DNA of 64,000 bases from Bacteroidales bacterium (GTDB lineage: Bacteria; Bacteroidota; Bacteroidia; Bacteroidales; UBA932): NCBI GenBank assembly GCA_017620335.1, contig JAFZQO010000044.1, positions 1-64,000 on the forward strand, in the 5' to 3' direction. Made by a program: the position numbers and the translations under genes. The notes beneath the pieces are model-generated. The model had not been told where the DNA came from, did no database searches, and worked only from the letters and a program-made list of their open reading frames with translations. Numbering within the stretch: the stretch's first letter is position 1; each line of letters starts with the position of its first letter. Of this stretch, positions 33,044-41,558 are shown piece by piece.

Positions 33044-34219
33044 CTATTTTTTCCAGAGCTTCGGGAGGAATCCGTAATAGAGGAGGTGCCTCCAGGTCGA
33101 CCAGTCGTGACCGGTTTCGCCGATGCAGAAGTACTCATATTCGATTCCGTGCTTGTCGAGAGCGTCCCTGAGGCCCTTGACGCGGACATTGAACATACCT
33201 TTCTCTTCCGCGCCTCCCTGTCCTATGAACAGGTAATCCACCTTGTCGTTGGCTTTCGGGTCATTGAGGAATTCACCGAGGGTCTGCTCGGGAGTGTTGT
33301 CACCTGCGCTGAGGACACCGAAGTTCGCGAAGAGGTCAAGATTCTTCAGACCTACGAAAATAGTGTGACGGCCGCCCATCGAGAGACCGGAAATGGCACG
33401 GCCATGGGGATTCGCGATGGTCTTGTAGTGACTGTCGACGAAGGGGATGACGGCTTCACGATACTCGCGCGCCATGATGTCGAAAGTGAGCTCGGCGTGT
33501 TGGGGATGGTTGCGGTGGATGACCTGGTTGTTCACGAGCGCAATCAGCATCGGCTCGGCCTTCCCTTCCGCGAGAAGATTGTCCATGATGAAGTTCACGC
33601 GTCCGTCATACATCCAGTTTGACGGGAGCTCGCCGCTTCCGCCCATGAGATAGAGGACGGGGTATTCCTTCTGGGGGTCATACTGGGGAGGGGTATATAC
33701 ATAGATCTCTCGCTCTCCTTCTGTGACGGGGCTGTAGTAGATGTGACGGGTGACGGCTCCGTGAGGCACATCCTTAGCGTCCCACCAGGACGGGCCGTCG
33801 CCATGGACGATCAGCTCGCTGTAAGGAGGCATTGCCGTAAAGGCGGCATATGTGTTATTGGGATCGGCCATGCTGACTCCGTCGACGACGAGATTGTACT
33901 GGTACATATCGACCGGGAGAGGGCCGATGGTGAGGGTCCAGATGCCGTCTTCTCCCTTGGTGAAAGGGATGTTCCCGCGGGCTCCCATGACTGTGGTCAT
34001 TGCGCCCGAGAGGGCGACTGACTCCGCTTTAGGGGCCCTGAGCCGGAAAATGACGGTATGGTCGTCATTCACCTGCGGCGAATTAAGATTCGCGCTGAAG
34101 GGGATCAATCCCTCGGTATCTTTCTGAGGGTTATAGCTGAGGTTCACGTTCGACTGCTGGGCAGATGCCGTCAGAGCAAAAAGTAGCGAAACCGCCACGG
34201 AAATGGTTCTGTTGTTCAT
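33044..34219 (-). CDS. CE1-type esterase with N-terminal CBM48-like domain
   Basis: A 391-residue secreted enzyme (signal peptide about 1-19, ending ALTASAQ) of the carbohydrate esterase family 1 / esterase D group. This group removes feruloyl or acetyl groups from plant polysaccharides such as xylan. An N-terminal immunoglobulin-like, CBM48-type module (about 40-140, with VIFRLRAPKAESVAL) precedes the alpha/beta-hydrolase domain. That domain has the nucleophile motif GLSMGG and the catalytic His in TGHDWSTWRHLL. The start was set at 34219 (MNNRTISVA) because it gives a proper signal peptide; an in-frame ATG lies at 34366. Which ester is cut cannot be told. Confidence 0.88.
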   Translation of the reverse strand: MNNRTISVAVSLLFALTASAQQSNVNLSYNPQKDTEGLIPFSANLNSPQVNDDHTVIFRLRAPKAESVALSGAMTTVMGARGNIPFTKGEDGIWTLTIGPLPVDMYQYNLVVDGVSMADPNNTYAAFTAMPPYSELIVHGDGPSWWDAKDVPHGAVTRHIYYSPVTEGEREIYVYTPPQYDPQKEYPVLYLMGGSGELPSNWMYDGRVNFIMDNLLAEGKAEPMLIALVNNQVIHRNHPQHAELTFDIMAREYREAVIPFVDSHYKTIANPHGRAISGLSMGGRHTIFVGLKNLDLFANFGVLSAGDNTPEQTLGEFLNDPKANDKVDYLFIGQGGAEEKGMFNVRVKGLRDALDKHGIEYEYFCIGETGHDWSTWRHLLYYGFLPKLWKK

Positions 34220-34289
34220 AATGATCTGTTTTACCCTGCAATATACGAAAAAAACTGATGGTTGTTTGTTCTGATTCTCGGGCTGATGT

Positions 34290-34320
34290 TTTGCGATTGT
34301 AACTTTTTTTTTTACATTTG
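34290..34320 (+). promoter_or_regulatory. Promoter of the TlpA-like gene
   Basis: TTTG at 34290-34293 and TACATTTG at 34313-34320 with a 19-bp spacer. The leader is about 20 nt. Confidence 0.7.
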
Positions 34321-34342
34321 AACGAGAAAACGTTGCACTTTT

Positions 34343-35434
34343 ATGATAATCAATTATTTGAAACATCTTCCCCTATTCGGTGTCCTTTTGGGCTTGTGCG
34401 CTTGTGGGACTAAAGTCTCCGATACCACTCTGATCCGTGGCAGTTTGGAGGGATTCACTGCGGACAAGGTTTCGATATATGTTATGGATTATGGCATCAA
34501 TGAGTATATTGATGTCGTAGACAATTCATTCACTTATGAGTTACCCACGAACAAAGCGGTCGTTGCGACTGTCACTTGTGTTAAGGATAGGAAGACTTTA
34601 AGTGTTCCCATCATTCCCGACGGCTTTCCTCTGTCCATCGTTTTCACTCAGGATGGTGCCACTCAGGCTTCGGATAACCGGAAGTCTGTCAATTATCGAC
34701 TTGCGCAGGAGAACGAGGTATATCATAAACAAGTCGATGGTATCAAGGAAATGATGGCTCTTAAGAAAGCCGGCGCACCTAAGGAGACTATCGATTCCAT
34801 GGACAGTATCCTTCGTGGCTATGGCGATTTGCTAGACAGTTTTTCCCGAGAGGATATCGAGTATCATAAGGATGATTATCTTGCGGCCAATGCCCTTGTT
34901 GAATTGAACTCCCTGACGGATGAACAAAAGGATTCCATTATCAACACTTTGGATCCTACAGTAATTCAAACTGAACGTGTTCAACTCATTCAGAAGCAGA
35001 TACACGGTCGGCTTTATACCAAGGAGGGGATGCACTTCATCGATTTCAGTGTAGAGACGGATGGGAGACAGTCACATTTGTCCGATTATGTAGGCAAAGG
35101 GCAATATGTCCTGGCTGATTTCTGGGCAAGTTGGTGCCTGCCTTGCATCGAGGAGTTTCCCAATCTTAAGGATGTCTATGACAAATATAAAGGCGAAGCA
35201 TTTACCATCCTGGGAATTGCTGTCTCGGACGAAGAAGCGGACAGTATTGCGTCGATTGAAAAGTACCAGCTTCCTTGGCCTCAGATTCTGGGTACGGGTG
35301 ATGTCGCCATGGATACCTATGGCATAGGCGGGATTCCGCACATCATACTCTTCGGCCCGGATGGGACCATTCTATACAGGGGTTTGCGGGGCGATAGAAT
35401 CAAGACTGTACTTGCGGAAATCTTCGGGAAATAG
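34343..35434 (+). CDS. TlpA/ResA-like thioredoxin lipoprotein with DUF4369-like N-terminus
   Basis: A 363-residue lipoprotein (lipobox LCAC within GLCACGTK). The N-terminal half looks like the DUF4369 domain (about 28-130, starting at the usual ..IRGSLEGF..). A helical segment follows, and then a C-terminal thioredoxin fold of the AhpC/TSA-TlpA kind (about 235-363) with the active-site motif WCLPC after DFWAS and the cis-proline at GIGGIP. Such proteins reduce disulphides in the periplasm or at the outer membrane; in Bacteroidales they are numerous and their partners are mostly unknown. It is divergently placed to the CE1 esterase and monocistronic. Confidence 0.87.
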   Translation: MIINYLKHLPLFGVLLGLCACGTKVSDTTLIRGSLEGFTADKVSIYVMDYGINEYIDVVDNSFTYELPTNKAVVATVTCVKDRKTLSVPIIPDGFPLSIVFTQDGATQASDNRKSVNYRLAQENEVYHKQVDGIKEMMALKKAGAPKETIDSMDSILRGYGDLLDSFSREDIEYHKDDYLAANALVELNSLTDEQKDSIINTLDPTVIQTERVQLIQKQIHGRLYTKEGMHFIDFSVETDGRQSHLSDYVGKGQYVLADFWASWCLPCIEEFPNLKDVYDKYKGEAFTILGIAVSDEEADSIASIEKYQLPWPQILGTGDVAMDTYGIGGIPHIILFGPDGTILYRGLRGDRIKTVLAEIFGK

Positions 35435-35471
35435 TAAAAAACTTGAATAGTGCGTCCACGCGTGTAGGGTA

Positions 35472-36515
35472 TCAGAATCGCCGCATGGACAGGTATCCGC
35501 TTTCGTCGATGATGTCCTTTGCCTTGGGAGTGGAAAGCCAGGTGTAGATCTGGCGGGCGAACGTACCTGCTGGTTCGTCGGCGCGGATGGCCGCGTAGAT
35601 GTGGGAGTAATATGGATAACCTCCCTTTTCTCCCTTGACCGCTTTCATGATCGTCGTGGAAGCAGGCTCGACGCCGTCGACAGCAATGACCTTGACGGCA
35701 TGAAGGTCGCGGACCATGCTTTCGCAGAAATAGTAGGGGGTGTAGCCTATGCCGCACGGGTCATTCTCGATTGACAGATAGGGAGAGAGCATCATACCTC
35801 CCATATATACGGGATTGTCAATCATCTTGTGGCCGTTCATCACGAGTGTTTCCATCTTCTCCTGGCTGCCGGAGTCTACGTTGCGGGTATAAGCATGGAT
35901 TTCAAGATTCTTGCCGCCTACCGCCTTCCAGTTGGTGATTTCACCAGTGTATATCTTGCGGATCTGTTCCTGGGTAAGCGATTTGACCTTGTTGTCCGGA
36001 TGGACGATGAAAACGAGCGCGTCCCATGCAAGGGGCTTCGTTTCGACTTTGACATGCTTTTCGCCGGCATATTTTTCCTCATTGCGCGAAATGTCGCGGG
36101 AATCGATTATGACGTCTGTAACTCCGTCAATCAGATTGACATATGCTTCGTGAGAGCCGTTGGCTTTCCGAAGTTCCAGCATACGGTTTGCGAAGGCTTT
36201 ATGCTCGACACTTCCCTGGGCCATGCCCTCTGGAAGCATGAAACCGACTTCATAGTGCGACCCTGTCACGACATTGAGGGCCCAGAAATAAGGAACATCG
36301 AGCAGGCTGAACATGACCATGTCCCTGAGAGGACCGGTGCTCGTCGAGCAGTCGATGAAAGGGAAATTGTATGGGGTCAGTCCCTTGATTTCAAAATCCT
36401 CGACTTCCAGGACCTTGCCGGCTTCTGACGGTGAATCCTTTCCGCAGCCCACAGCAAGCATTGCTGCCAGTATCATGCAGAGAAACCGTTTCAACGTATA
36501 CACTTTTGACGACAT
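35472..36515 (-). CDS. PstS-like substrate-binding lipoprotein
   Basis: A 347-residue lipoprotein (lipobox LAVGC, then GKDSPSEAG). The domain is a type-2 periplasmic binding fold resembling the phosphate-binding protein PstS, with the family's DALVFIVHPDNKV, LTQEQIRKIYTGEITNW and YTRNVDSGSQE stretches and a late KGEKGGYPYYSH. The usual pstCAB and phoU genes are not nearby, so the role may be scavenging or a solitary binding protein. The start was taken at 36515 (MSSKVYTLKRF); an ATG at 36554 is also in frame. It ends 37 nt from the convergent TlpA-like gene. Confidence 0.82.
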   Translation of the reverse strand: MSSKVYTLKRFLCMILAAMLAVGCGKDSPSEAGKVLEVEDFEIKGLTPYNFPFIDCSTSTGPLRDMVMFSLLDVPYFWALNVVTGSHYEVGFMLPEGMAQGSVEHKAFANRMLELRKANGSHEAYVNLIDGVTDVIIDSRDISRNEEKYAGEKHVKVETKPLAWDALVFIVHPDNKVKSLTQEQIRKIYTGEITNWKAVGGKNLEIHAYTRNVDSGSQEKMETLVMNGHKMIDNPVYMGGMMLSPYLSIENDPCGIGYTPYYFCESMVRDLHAVKVIAVDGVEPASTTIMKAVKGEKGGYPYYSHIYAAIRADEPAGTFARQIYTWLSTPKAKDIIDESGYLSMRRF

Positions 36516-36586
36516 GAAATACTTTATTGCTGAATCTGTGAATATAACTCTCAAATCGGAAAGACACTGCGTCCCGTTTCAACGAA

Positions 36587-37300
36587 TCATTTCCTGACGG
36601 TGATATGGAAGCAGTTCTGCTGCCTTTCGTATTTGACGTAACAGCGGTTGCCCTGGTCGTGGAAGTCCTTGAGGACCTGGCTCAATGTGGCGCGGAGGTA
36701 CTCGGGAGGGACGTCCTCATACGGGCGGCCGCGGAGGTCGGGAATCTTCTCGTAGCGCCAGTAGGCCAGGTCGAAGGTGGTCCCGTATCGGTGCGTCGAG
36801 TTCTCAGTGGCGTTGATATTGTTCTTGCTGAGCTTTGCGACATCCTCCTCAGTACGAAGGACGGAAGAGACCACCAGTTTGTATGGGTTCAGGCCCTTTG
36901 CGACCAGCGAATCCCGGAAGGCGCCGCCTATGTCGTCCAGTAATTCCTTTGCGGAAGGGATCAGGTAGGGGATAGAGTGGCTGAGGGAATCTATGATGTA
37001 AGTATCTGTGGCTTCGAGTTTTACCAGTTTGCTTTTCAGCTTTTCCGCTTCTTCCCGGTTCTTGACTGGAGGGACTCCGATGGCCTGCGCGACCTTGAGC
37101 TGGGTGTCGTTAAGGTCGTTGAATTCCTGTGCGAACTTGACATCCCAGATGCGTACCGGATGGTTCTCGATCGGCCCGAGGGCGAGCCAGCGGCGTTCCT
37201 GGACGCACGACCGGGCGCTGAAAAACACATACAGGATGAGGCCGACGGCAAGCACCGCGCCGGTGATCTTAGCAACGAGAATGAACTTTTTCCAATCCAT
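36587..37300 (-). CDS. DUF5715 protein, possible M15-like peptidase
   Basis: A 237-residue protein with one N-terminal membrane segment (about 5-26) and a periplasmic domain of the DUF5715 family. The sequence STHRYGTTFD followed later by CFHITV resembles the H...D...H zinc site of M15 D-Ala-D-Ala carboxypeptidases (SxHxxGxxxD and a C-terminal His), and SVLRTEED sits where those enzymes have a conserved Arg. A wall peptidase or a wall-binding protein is therefore conceivable. This is inference; the family has no established function that I know. The ATG at 37300 was preferred because the promoter's -7 box (37310-37317) overlaps the alternative ATG at 37312. Confidence 0.75.
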   Translation of the reverse strand: MDWKKFILVAKITGAVLAVGLILYVFFSARSCVQERRWLALGPIENHPVRIWDVKFAQEFNDLNDTQLKVAQAIGVPPVKNREEAEKLKSKLVKLEATDTYIIDSLSHSIPYLIPSAKELLDDIGGAFRDSLVAKGLNPYKLVVSSVLRTEEDVAKLSKNNINATENSTHRYGTTFDLAYWRYEKIPDLRGRPYEDVPPEYLRATLSQVLKDFHDQGNRCYVKYERQQNCFHITVRK

Positions 37301-37309
37301 AACTGTCCA

Positions 37310-37317
37310 CAAATATA
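37310..37317 (-). promoter_or_regulatory. -7 box for the DUF5715 gene
   Basis: TATATTTG on the minus strand, ending 9 nt before the ATG at 37300, so the leader is only a few bases long. No -33 element is clear. Confidence 0.5.
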
Positions 37318-37351
37318 ATAATAACCAGCGTTATTCTGCGGAAAAAAACGT

Positions 37352-37359
37352 TATCTTCG
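37352..37359 (+). promoter_or_regulatory. -7 box for the BASS transporter gene
   Basis: TATCTTCG, one mismatch to TAnnTTTG, 14 nt before the ATG at 37374. The -33 element is not evident. Confidence 0.4.
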
Positions 37360-37373
37360 TGCCCTGAGAGACA

Positions 37374-38294
37374 ATGAAACGGTTGTGCAAGTGGATATCC
37401 GATTGCATGGGTGCGCTGGTGTTGGCGTCGGCGCTCCTGGCATTGGCGTTCCCGGAGGTGCTGGGGCATCTTAAGACTTCGCTTATCAATCCGCTGCTGG
37501 GGGTGATAATGTTCGGTATGGGCCTGACTCTAAGGCCGGAGGATTTCCGCGTTGTGTTCAGCAGGCCCAAGGACGTCATCGTCGGCTGCCTTGCGCAGTT
37601 CACGGTGATGCCGCTGCTGGCATTCGCGCTCTCGCACGTATTTTCTCTGAATGAAGCACTTACGGTCGGAGTCGTGCTGGTCGGCTGCTGTCCGGGCGGC
37701 ACGGCCTCCAACGTCATCACGTACCTTGCCAGGGGAGACCTGGCGCTGTCTGTCGGAATGACCGCCACCTCAACGCTTTTGGCGCCGGTGCTGACGCCTC
37801 TGCTGGTATGGCTGCTGGTGGGGGAGACGGTGGACGTCAATGTCGTCGGCATGCTTCTGAGCATCCTCTGGGTGGTCATCCTTCCCATTGCCCTGGGCCT
37901 GCTGGTGAAGCGGTTGTGGCCGCGGACGACGGAGCGGGCTACGGCATACCTGCCCGCGTTGTCGTCCGTGGCCATCTGCCTGATAGTGATGATAGTCATC
38001 GCCGCCAACGCCGGCAAGCTGCTCTCGGGAGGGTGGATTATCGTGCTGGTGGTGATGCTGCACAACATCCTCGGGCTGGCCGTCGGCTATCTCATCGGTG
38101 TGCTCCTTAAGATGACGCCCGCCAAGCGGAAGGCCATCAGCGTGGAGGTTGGCATGCAGAACAGCGGACTGGCCTCGTCGCTGGCGACGCTTCATTTCGC
38201 CGCTTATCCCATGGCGACCATCCCAGGCGCGGTGTTCAGCGTATGGCACAACATCAGCGGGGCCATAGTTGCCCGCTTATATTCCAGGAAATAA
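37374..38294 (+). CDS. Bile acid:sodium symporter-family (BASS) transporter
   Basis: A 306-residue inner-membrane protein with about nine to ten transmembrane segments, of the BASS/SBF family, which moves organic anions with Na+. Family motifs are visible: GLTLRPEDF near residue 50, GCCPGGTASN (about 107-116) in the first unwound helix, and the late GMQNSGLASSLA. The substrate in bacteria can be bile acids, pantoate, pyruvate or other organic acids and cannot be told here. Its transcript starts between two divergent promoters shared with the DUF5715 gene. Confidence 0.9.
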   Translation: MKRLCKWISDCMGALVLASALLALAFPEVLGHLKTSLINPLLGVIMFGMGLTLRPEDFRVVFSRPKDVIVGCLAQFTVMPLLAFALSHVFSLNEALTVGVVLVGCCPGGTASNVITYLARGDLALSVGMTATSTLLAPVLTPLLVWLLVGETVDVNVVGMLLSILWVVILPIALGLLVKRLWPRTTERATAYLPALSSVAICLIVMIVIAANAGKLLSGGWIIVLVVMLHNILGLAVGYLIGVLLKMTPAKRKAISVEVGMQNSGLASSLATLHFAAYPMATIPGAVFSVWHNISGAIVARLYSRK

Positions 38295-38299
38295 GGCTG

Positions 38300-40657
38300 T
38301 TACAGCTCCGGACCGAACTTGACGGATTTGCCTGCGGCAAGGGTGAAGTCTTTCGTCATGCCGGCATAGCGGACGGTAAAAGGATGCCCGAATTCGGACT
38401 TGATCTCGCAGGAGGTCATCTTTCCGTCCTTCCAGCTGATGCTCACTTCGTATCCGCCCCTGGCCTTCAGGCCGCTGACGGATCCTTCCTTCCAACTCGC
38501 CGGCAGGGCGGGCAGGATGGAAATCTCGCCCGCGTGGCTCTGCATGAGGCTCTCGGCCATGGCTGCGGTCAGGCCGAAATTGATGTCCGACTGATTCGAG
38601 CCGGAGAAGTGGAGGTTGTTGCCGAAGCCGCCCCTGCGGCCGGGGGGCGTCATGAAGATTTTCCTAAGGATCTCGTCCGTCTTTTCACCGTTCTCGAGCC
38701 TGGCCCATTGGCAGATGTCTATCGCGCTGTTCCAAAAAACCGTGACCGGGCGTGGCTCCAGCCAGGTCTCGACGGCCTTGGCGAGCTCCGGAGTGCCCCT
38801 CAGGGTGATGGAGTTGCCCGGATAGAGCCCGAAGGTCCCGGACCAGTTGTGGTTCTCGCGGCCGCGGGTCCAGTCCTCGATCCAGCTCTGCAGCATCCCG
38901 TTTCCGCCTATCATGTAGGGAGGGATCTTCTCCAGCGTGGCCGCCAGTTCATCGCTGAACTCACTATCGATGCCCAGGAGCCCCGCCGCCTCGATGACGT
39001 GCGGGAAGAGGTCTCGGATCAGGGCGTTGTCCATCGTGGTCGAAGGTGCGAGGAACATTTCCTCGGGATTGCCGTCGATGTAGTAGCCCTGCTCGGGGGA
39101 CATCGAGAAGGGGATGGTCAGGTATCCGTAATTCGGGTTCACCTCCAGGATGTCCATCACGAACTGGGCGGCGCCCTTCATGATGGGATAATACTTCTGG
39201 AGGAAATCGAGGTCCTCGGTGAAGAGATAGTGCTCCCATACGTGCTGGCACAGCCACGCGCCGCTCATCGGCCACATGCCGTAGCGCGCGGCGTCTACGG
39301 GCGCCGTGCCGCGCCAGAGGTCGGTGTTGTGGTGCGACACCCAGCCGCGGGCGTCATAATAGAGCTTCGCCGTTTCCTCTCCGTTCTCGGCCAGGTCTTC
39401 CAGCAGGTGGAAGAGCGGGGCGGTGCATTCGGAGAGATTGGCGACCTCGGCCGGCCAGTAGTTCATCTCGGTGTTGACGTTGAGGGTGTACTTGCTGCCC
39501 CAGTTGGGGAGCAGGTCCTGGCTCCAGCGTCCCTGGAGGTTGCTGGGCTCGCTGCCGGCCCTGCTGCTGGAGACCGTGATGTAGCGGCCGAACTGGAAAA
39601 GCTTGGCCTGAAGGTCGGAGTCGGGTTCGCCCTGCTTGAGGGCCGCAACCCGTTCATTGGTAGGTATTTCGTTTGCCGCACCGTCCCCGATGGTGAGGTG
39701 GACCCGGCTCATCAGGCCGGAGAAGTCCTTGAGATGCGCCGCCTTGAGCTGCTTGTAGCTCTTGCCTTTGACCGCGGCGAGTATCTCCCCGCAACGTGCG
39801 GAGGGGTCGCCGCAGATGTCCTTGTAGTTGACATAGTCGGTCGCGATTGTCAGTACGAATGTCACTGAATTGGCCCCTGTGACGACGAGGCTGGTATCCG
39901 TCGCTTCGAGTTTTCCCTTTTCCGGAAGGGCCACGACATCGGTCTGGAAGCTCATGCCGTCTCCTTCGACCTTCGCGATAAGGTCGAAGATCCTGGTCGG
40001 GAGGTAACTCCAGGTGCCGTTCATGGTCAGGCGGTTGTCCCTGGAGGAAACGCTCCTGCGGAAGGGACTGTCAAGCCTCGCTTCGACGTTGACCTTCCCG
40101 AGCTTGTCGGCGGAGACCTTCATCACCATCACGTGGTCGGGATAGGACATGAACACCTCACGGCTCATCTTTACTCCGTCCTGGGTATAGCTGACCTTGA
40201 CAATGCCCGTCTCCATGTCGAGTTCGCGGTAGTAATCGCTGACCGGCCCGGCGCCGGGCTGGAAATCGAGGAGCAGGTCTCCGACAGGGACGTATGTCTG
40301 CTGGTTTGCGGGGATCCCGTAGAAATGTTCGTCCACAAGTTTCTCCGCCTCCTTGTATTTTTTGGCGTACATCAATTCCTTGATCTGGTCGTAGTATTTG
40401 TGGGCGTCGGGATCGTTGTAGTCGTGGGGACGGCCGGACCAGAAGGTCGACTCGTTGAGCGCAATGCGCTCATTCTCAGTTCTTCCGAACACATTGCCGC
40501 CCATGTAGCCGTTGCCTATGAAAAGGCCGTCGAGCCAGACCTCTCCGGCGGGCTGGTCGTACCACAGGACCATCTCCCGGCTCGACTGGGGAGCGGATTT
40601 GGAACAGGAAACAAGTGCGGACAATACAATGCAAAACAGATAGAATCGCTTTTTCAT
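38300..40657 (-). CDS. GH95-type alpha-L-fucosidase lipoprotein
   Basis: A 785-residue lipoprotein (lipobox LVSC at the end of a short signal) of glycoside hydrolase family 95, inverting enzymes that release alpha-1,2-linked L-fucose (some act on L-galactose) from host mucin glycans, milk oligosaccharides or plant xyloglucan. The N-terminal beta-sandwich (WYDQPAGEVWLDGLFIGNG) leads to the (alpha/alpha)6 barrel with LQGRWSQDLLPNW, NTEMNYWPAEVANL and HHNTDLWRGTAPVD, typical of the family. The length is right. The start was set at 40657 (MKKRFYLF); an ATG at 40684 is in frame. No SusC/D genes are next to it. It ends 5 nt after the BASS gene. Confidence 0.92.
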   Translation of the reverse strand: MKKRFYLFCIVLSALVSCSKSAPQSSREMVLWYDQPAGEVWLDGLFIGNGYMGGNVFGRTENERIALNESTFWSGRPHDYNDPDAHKYYDQIKELMYAKKYKEAEKLVDEHFYGIPANQQTYVPVGDLLLDFQPGAGPVSDYYRELDMETGIVKVSYTQDGVKMSREVFMSYPDHVMVMKVSADKLGKVNVEARLDSPFRRSVSSRDNRLTMNGTWSYLPTRIFDLIAKVEGDGMSFQTDVVALPEKGKLEATDTSLVVTGANSVTFVLTIATDYVNYKDICGDPSARCGEILAAVKGKSYKQLKAAHLKDFSGLMSRVHLTIGDGAANEIPTNERVAALKQGEPDSDLQAKLFQFGRYITVSSSRAGSEPSNLQGRWSQDLLPNWGSKYTLNVNTEMNYWPAEVANLSECTAPLFHLLEDLAENGEETAKLYYDARGWVSHHNTDLWRGTAPVDAARYGMWPMSGAWLCQHVWEHYLFTEDLDFLQKYYPIMKGAAQFVMDILEVNPNYGYLTIPFSMSPEQGYYIDGNPEEMFLAPSTTMDNALIRDLFPHVIEAAGLLGIDSEFSDELAATLEKIPPYMIGGNGMLQSWIEDWTRGRENHNWSGTFGLYPGNSITLRGTPELAKAVETWLEPRPVTVFWNSAIDICQWARLENGEKTDEILRKIFMTPPGRRGGFGNNLHFSGSNQSDINFGLTAAMAESLMQSHAGEISILPALPASWKEGSVSGLKARGGYEVSISWKDGKMTSCEIKSEFGHPFTVRYAGMTKDFTLAAGKSVKFGPEL

Positions 40658-40747
40658 ATCAATGATAGCCTTATGGGTTGTCACTCAAAGTTAGTCATTA
40701 TTTCGTCCGGATAATGCATATGGGAAGGGTGTATGTAAAAAAATACT

Positions 40748-40755
40748 TATATTTG
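40748..40755 (+). promoter_or_regulatory. -7 box for the small outer-membrane protein gene
   Basis: TATATTTG, a perfect box 26 nt before the ATG at 40782. No TTTG is seen at -33. Confidence 0.5.
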
Positions 40756-40781
40756 TTAGGTTGTTTCTAAAATTAAGCTTT

Positions 40782-41219
40782 ATGAAGAAATTGATTGCCG
40801 TCCTTATCGGCGTTTTCGCCTTTGTCGCGGTCGCATCCGCACAGTCCCGTGCACTTGGCCTCCGTATCGGTTATGGTGGAGAGCTTTCGTATCAGCATAA
40901 CGTTTCTGGCGGTTTCCTGGAGGCCGATCTGGGATTCCTTGCCAATGCCCATGGTTTCTATGTGTCCGGAATGTACGACTTCATCTTTGCGAGCAGTGGC
41001 ATAGCCAATTTCTATGTTGGCCCCGGTGTGCAGGTCGGCGTTCACAATCACGAGCACTCCAGCGAAATCAACGCCGGTATCGGCGGCCAGCTGGGCGTGG
41101 AGTTCGAGATACCGTCCATACCGCTGAACCTCTCGCTGGACTGGAGGCCGATATACTACTTCCAGCAGGATGTTTTCGGCTGGCAGGGTATCGCCTTGGG
41201 CATCCGCTACCGCTTTTAG
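40782..41219 (+). CDS. Small outer-membrane beta-barrel protein
   Basis: A 145-residue secreted protein with a signal peptide (about 1-20, ending VASAQS), followed by alternating short strands and a C-terminal aromatic residue (ends YRF), the pattern of an eight-stranded outer-membrane barrel. Strands such as LGLRIGYGGELSYQ, GFYVSGMYDFIF and LNLSLDWRPIYYF are recognisable. It resembles unnamed Bacteroidales barrel proteins; no ligand or pore role can be inferred. It is monocistronic with a strong terminator. Confidence 0.82.
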   Translation: MKKLIAVLIGVFAFVAVASAQSRALGLRIGYGGELSYQHNVSGGFLEADLGFLANAHGFYVSGMYDFIFASSGIANFYVGPGVQVGVHNHEHSSEINAGIGGQLGVEFEIPSIPLNLSLDWRPIYYFQQDVFGWQGIALGIRYRF

Positions 41220-41241
41220 TTCCCCACTTGTCTTTTCCTGA

Positions 41242-41277
41242 AAAAAAGTTGACCCGTAAACACGGGTCAACTTTTTT
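41242..41277 (+). terminator. Terminator of the small outer-membrane protein gene
   Basis: AAAAAAGTTGACCCGT (41242-41257) pairs with ACGGGTCAACTTTTTT (41262-41277), a perfect 16-bp stem around AAAC with a T-run. Confidence 0.85.
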
Positions 41278-41358
41278 CGGTACTGAACAACCACGTGATT
41301 GCCACGGGCTGTCATCCCCTTACGCAGCTCACGGTTCAAGCCTTCCGTCTTCGTTCCT

Positions 41359-41445
41359 GCTACTGACGGTCCAGTATTTGGACCGTCAGTAGCAAAAACT
41401 ACGGTAAAACGTCACTGACGGTCCAAATACTGGACCGTCAGTAGC
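41359..41445. repeat. REP-like double hairpin
   Basis: Two 35-bp hairpins are separated by 17 bp. The first (41359-41393) has GCTACTGACGGTCCA pairing with its complement around GTATT. The second (41411-41445) is the reverse complement of the first except at two bases near its left end, and its loop AATAC is the complement of GTATT. The two together form a large inverted repeat like the BIME units of REP elements. No coding function is seen. The remaining intergenic bases (41446-41558) hold a TATATTTG box at 41537-41544 for the helicase gene. Confidence 0.8.
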
Positions 41446-41558
41446 ACATAGCATGCAACATCATCTCCGTAAGCTCGGGTAACAGCGACTATTCAAGAAA
41501 AACCTCTTGTCCCCCTGATATGGCACAAGCTCGGGTTATATTTGCTGCTTAACCAATT

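Noticed and set aside
41359..41445. CRISPR array
   Set aside because: There are only two units, each an internal hairpin and mirror image of the other, with a single 17-bp gap and no cas genes.
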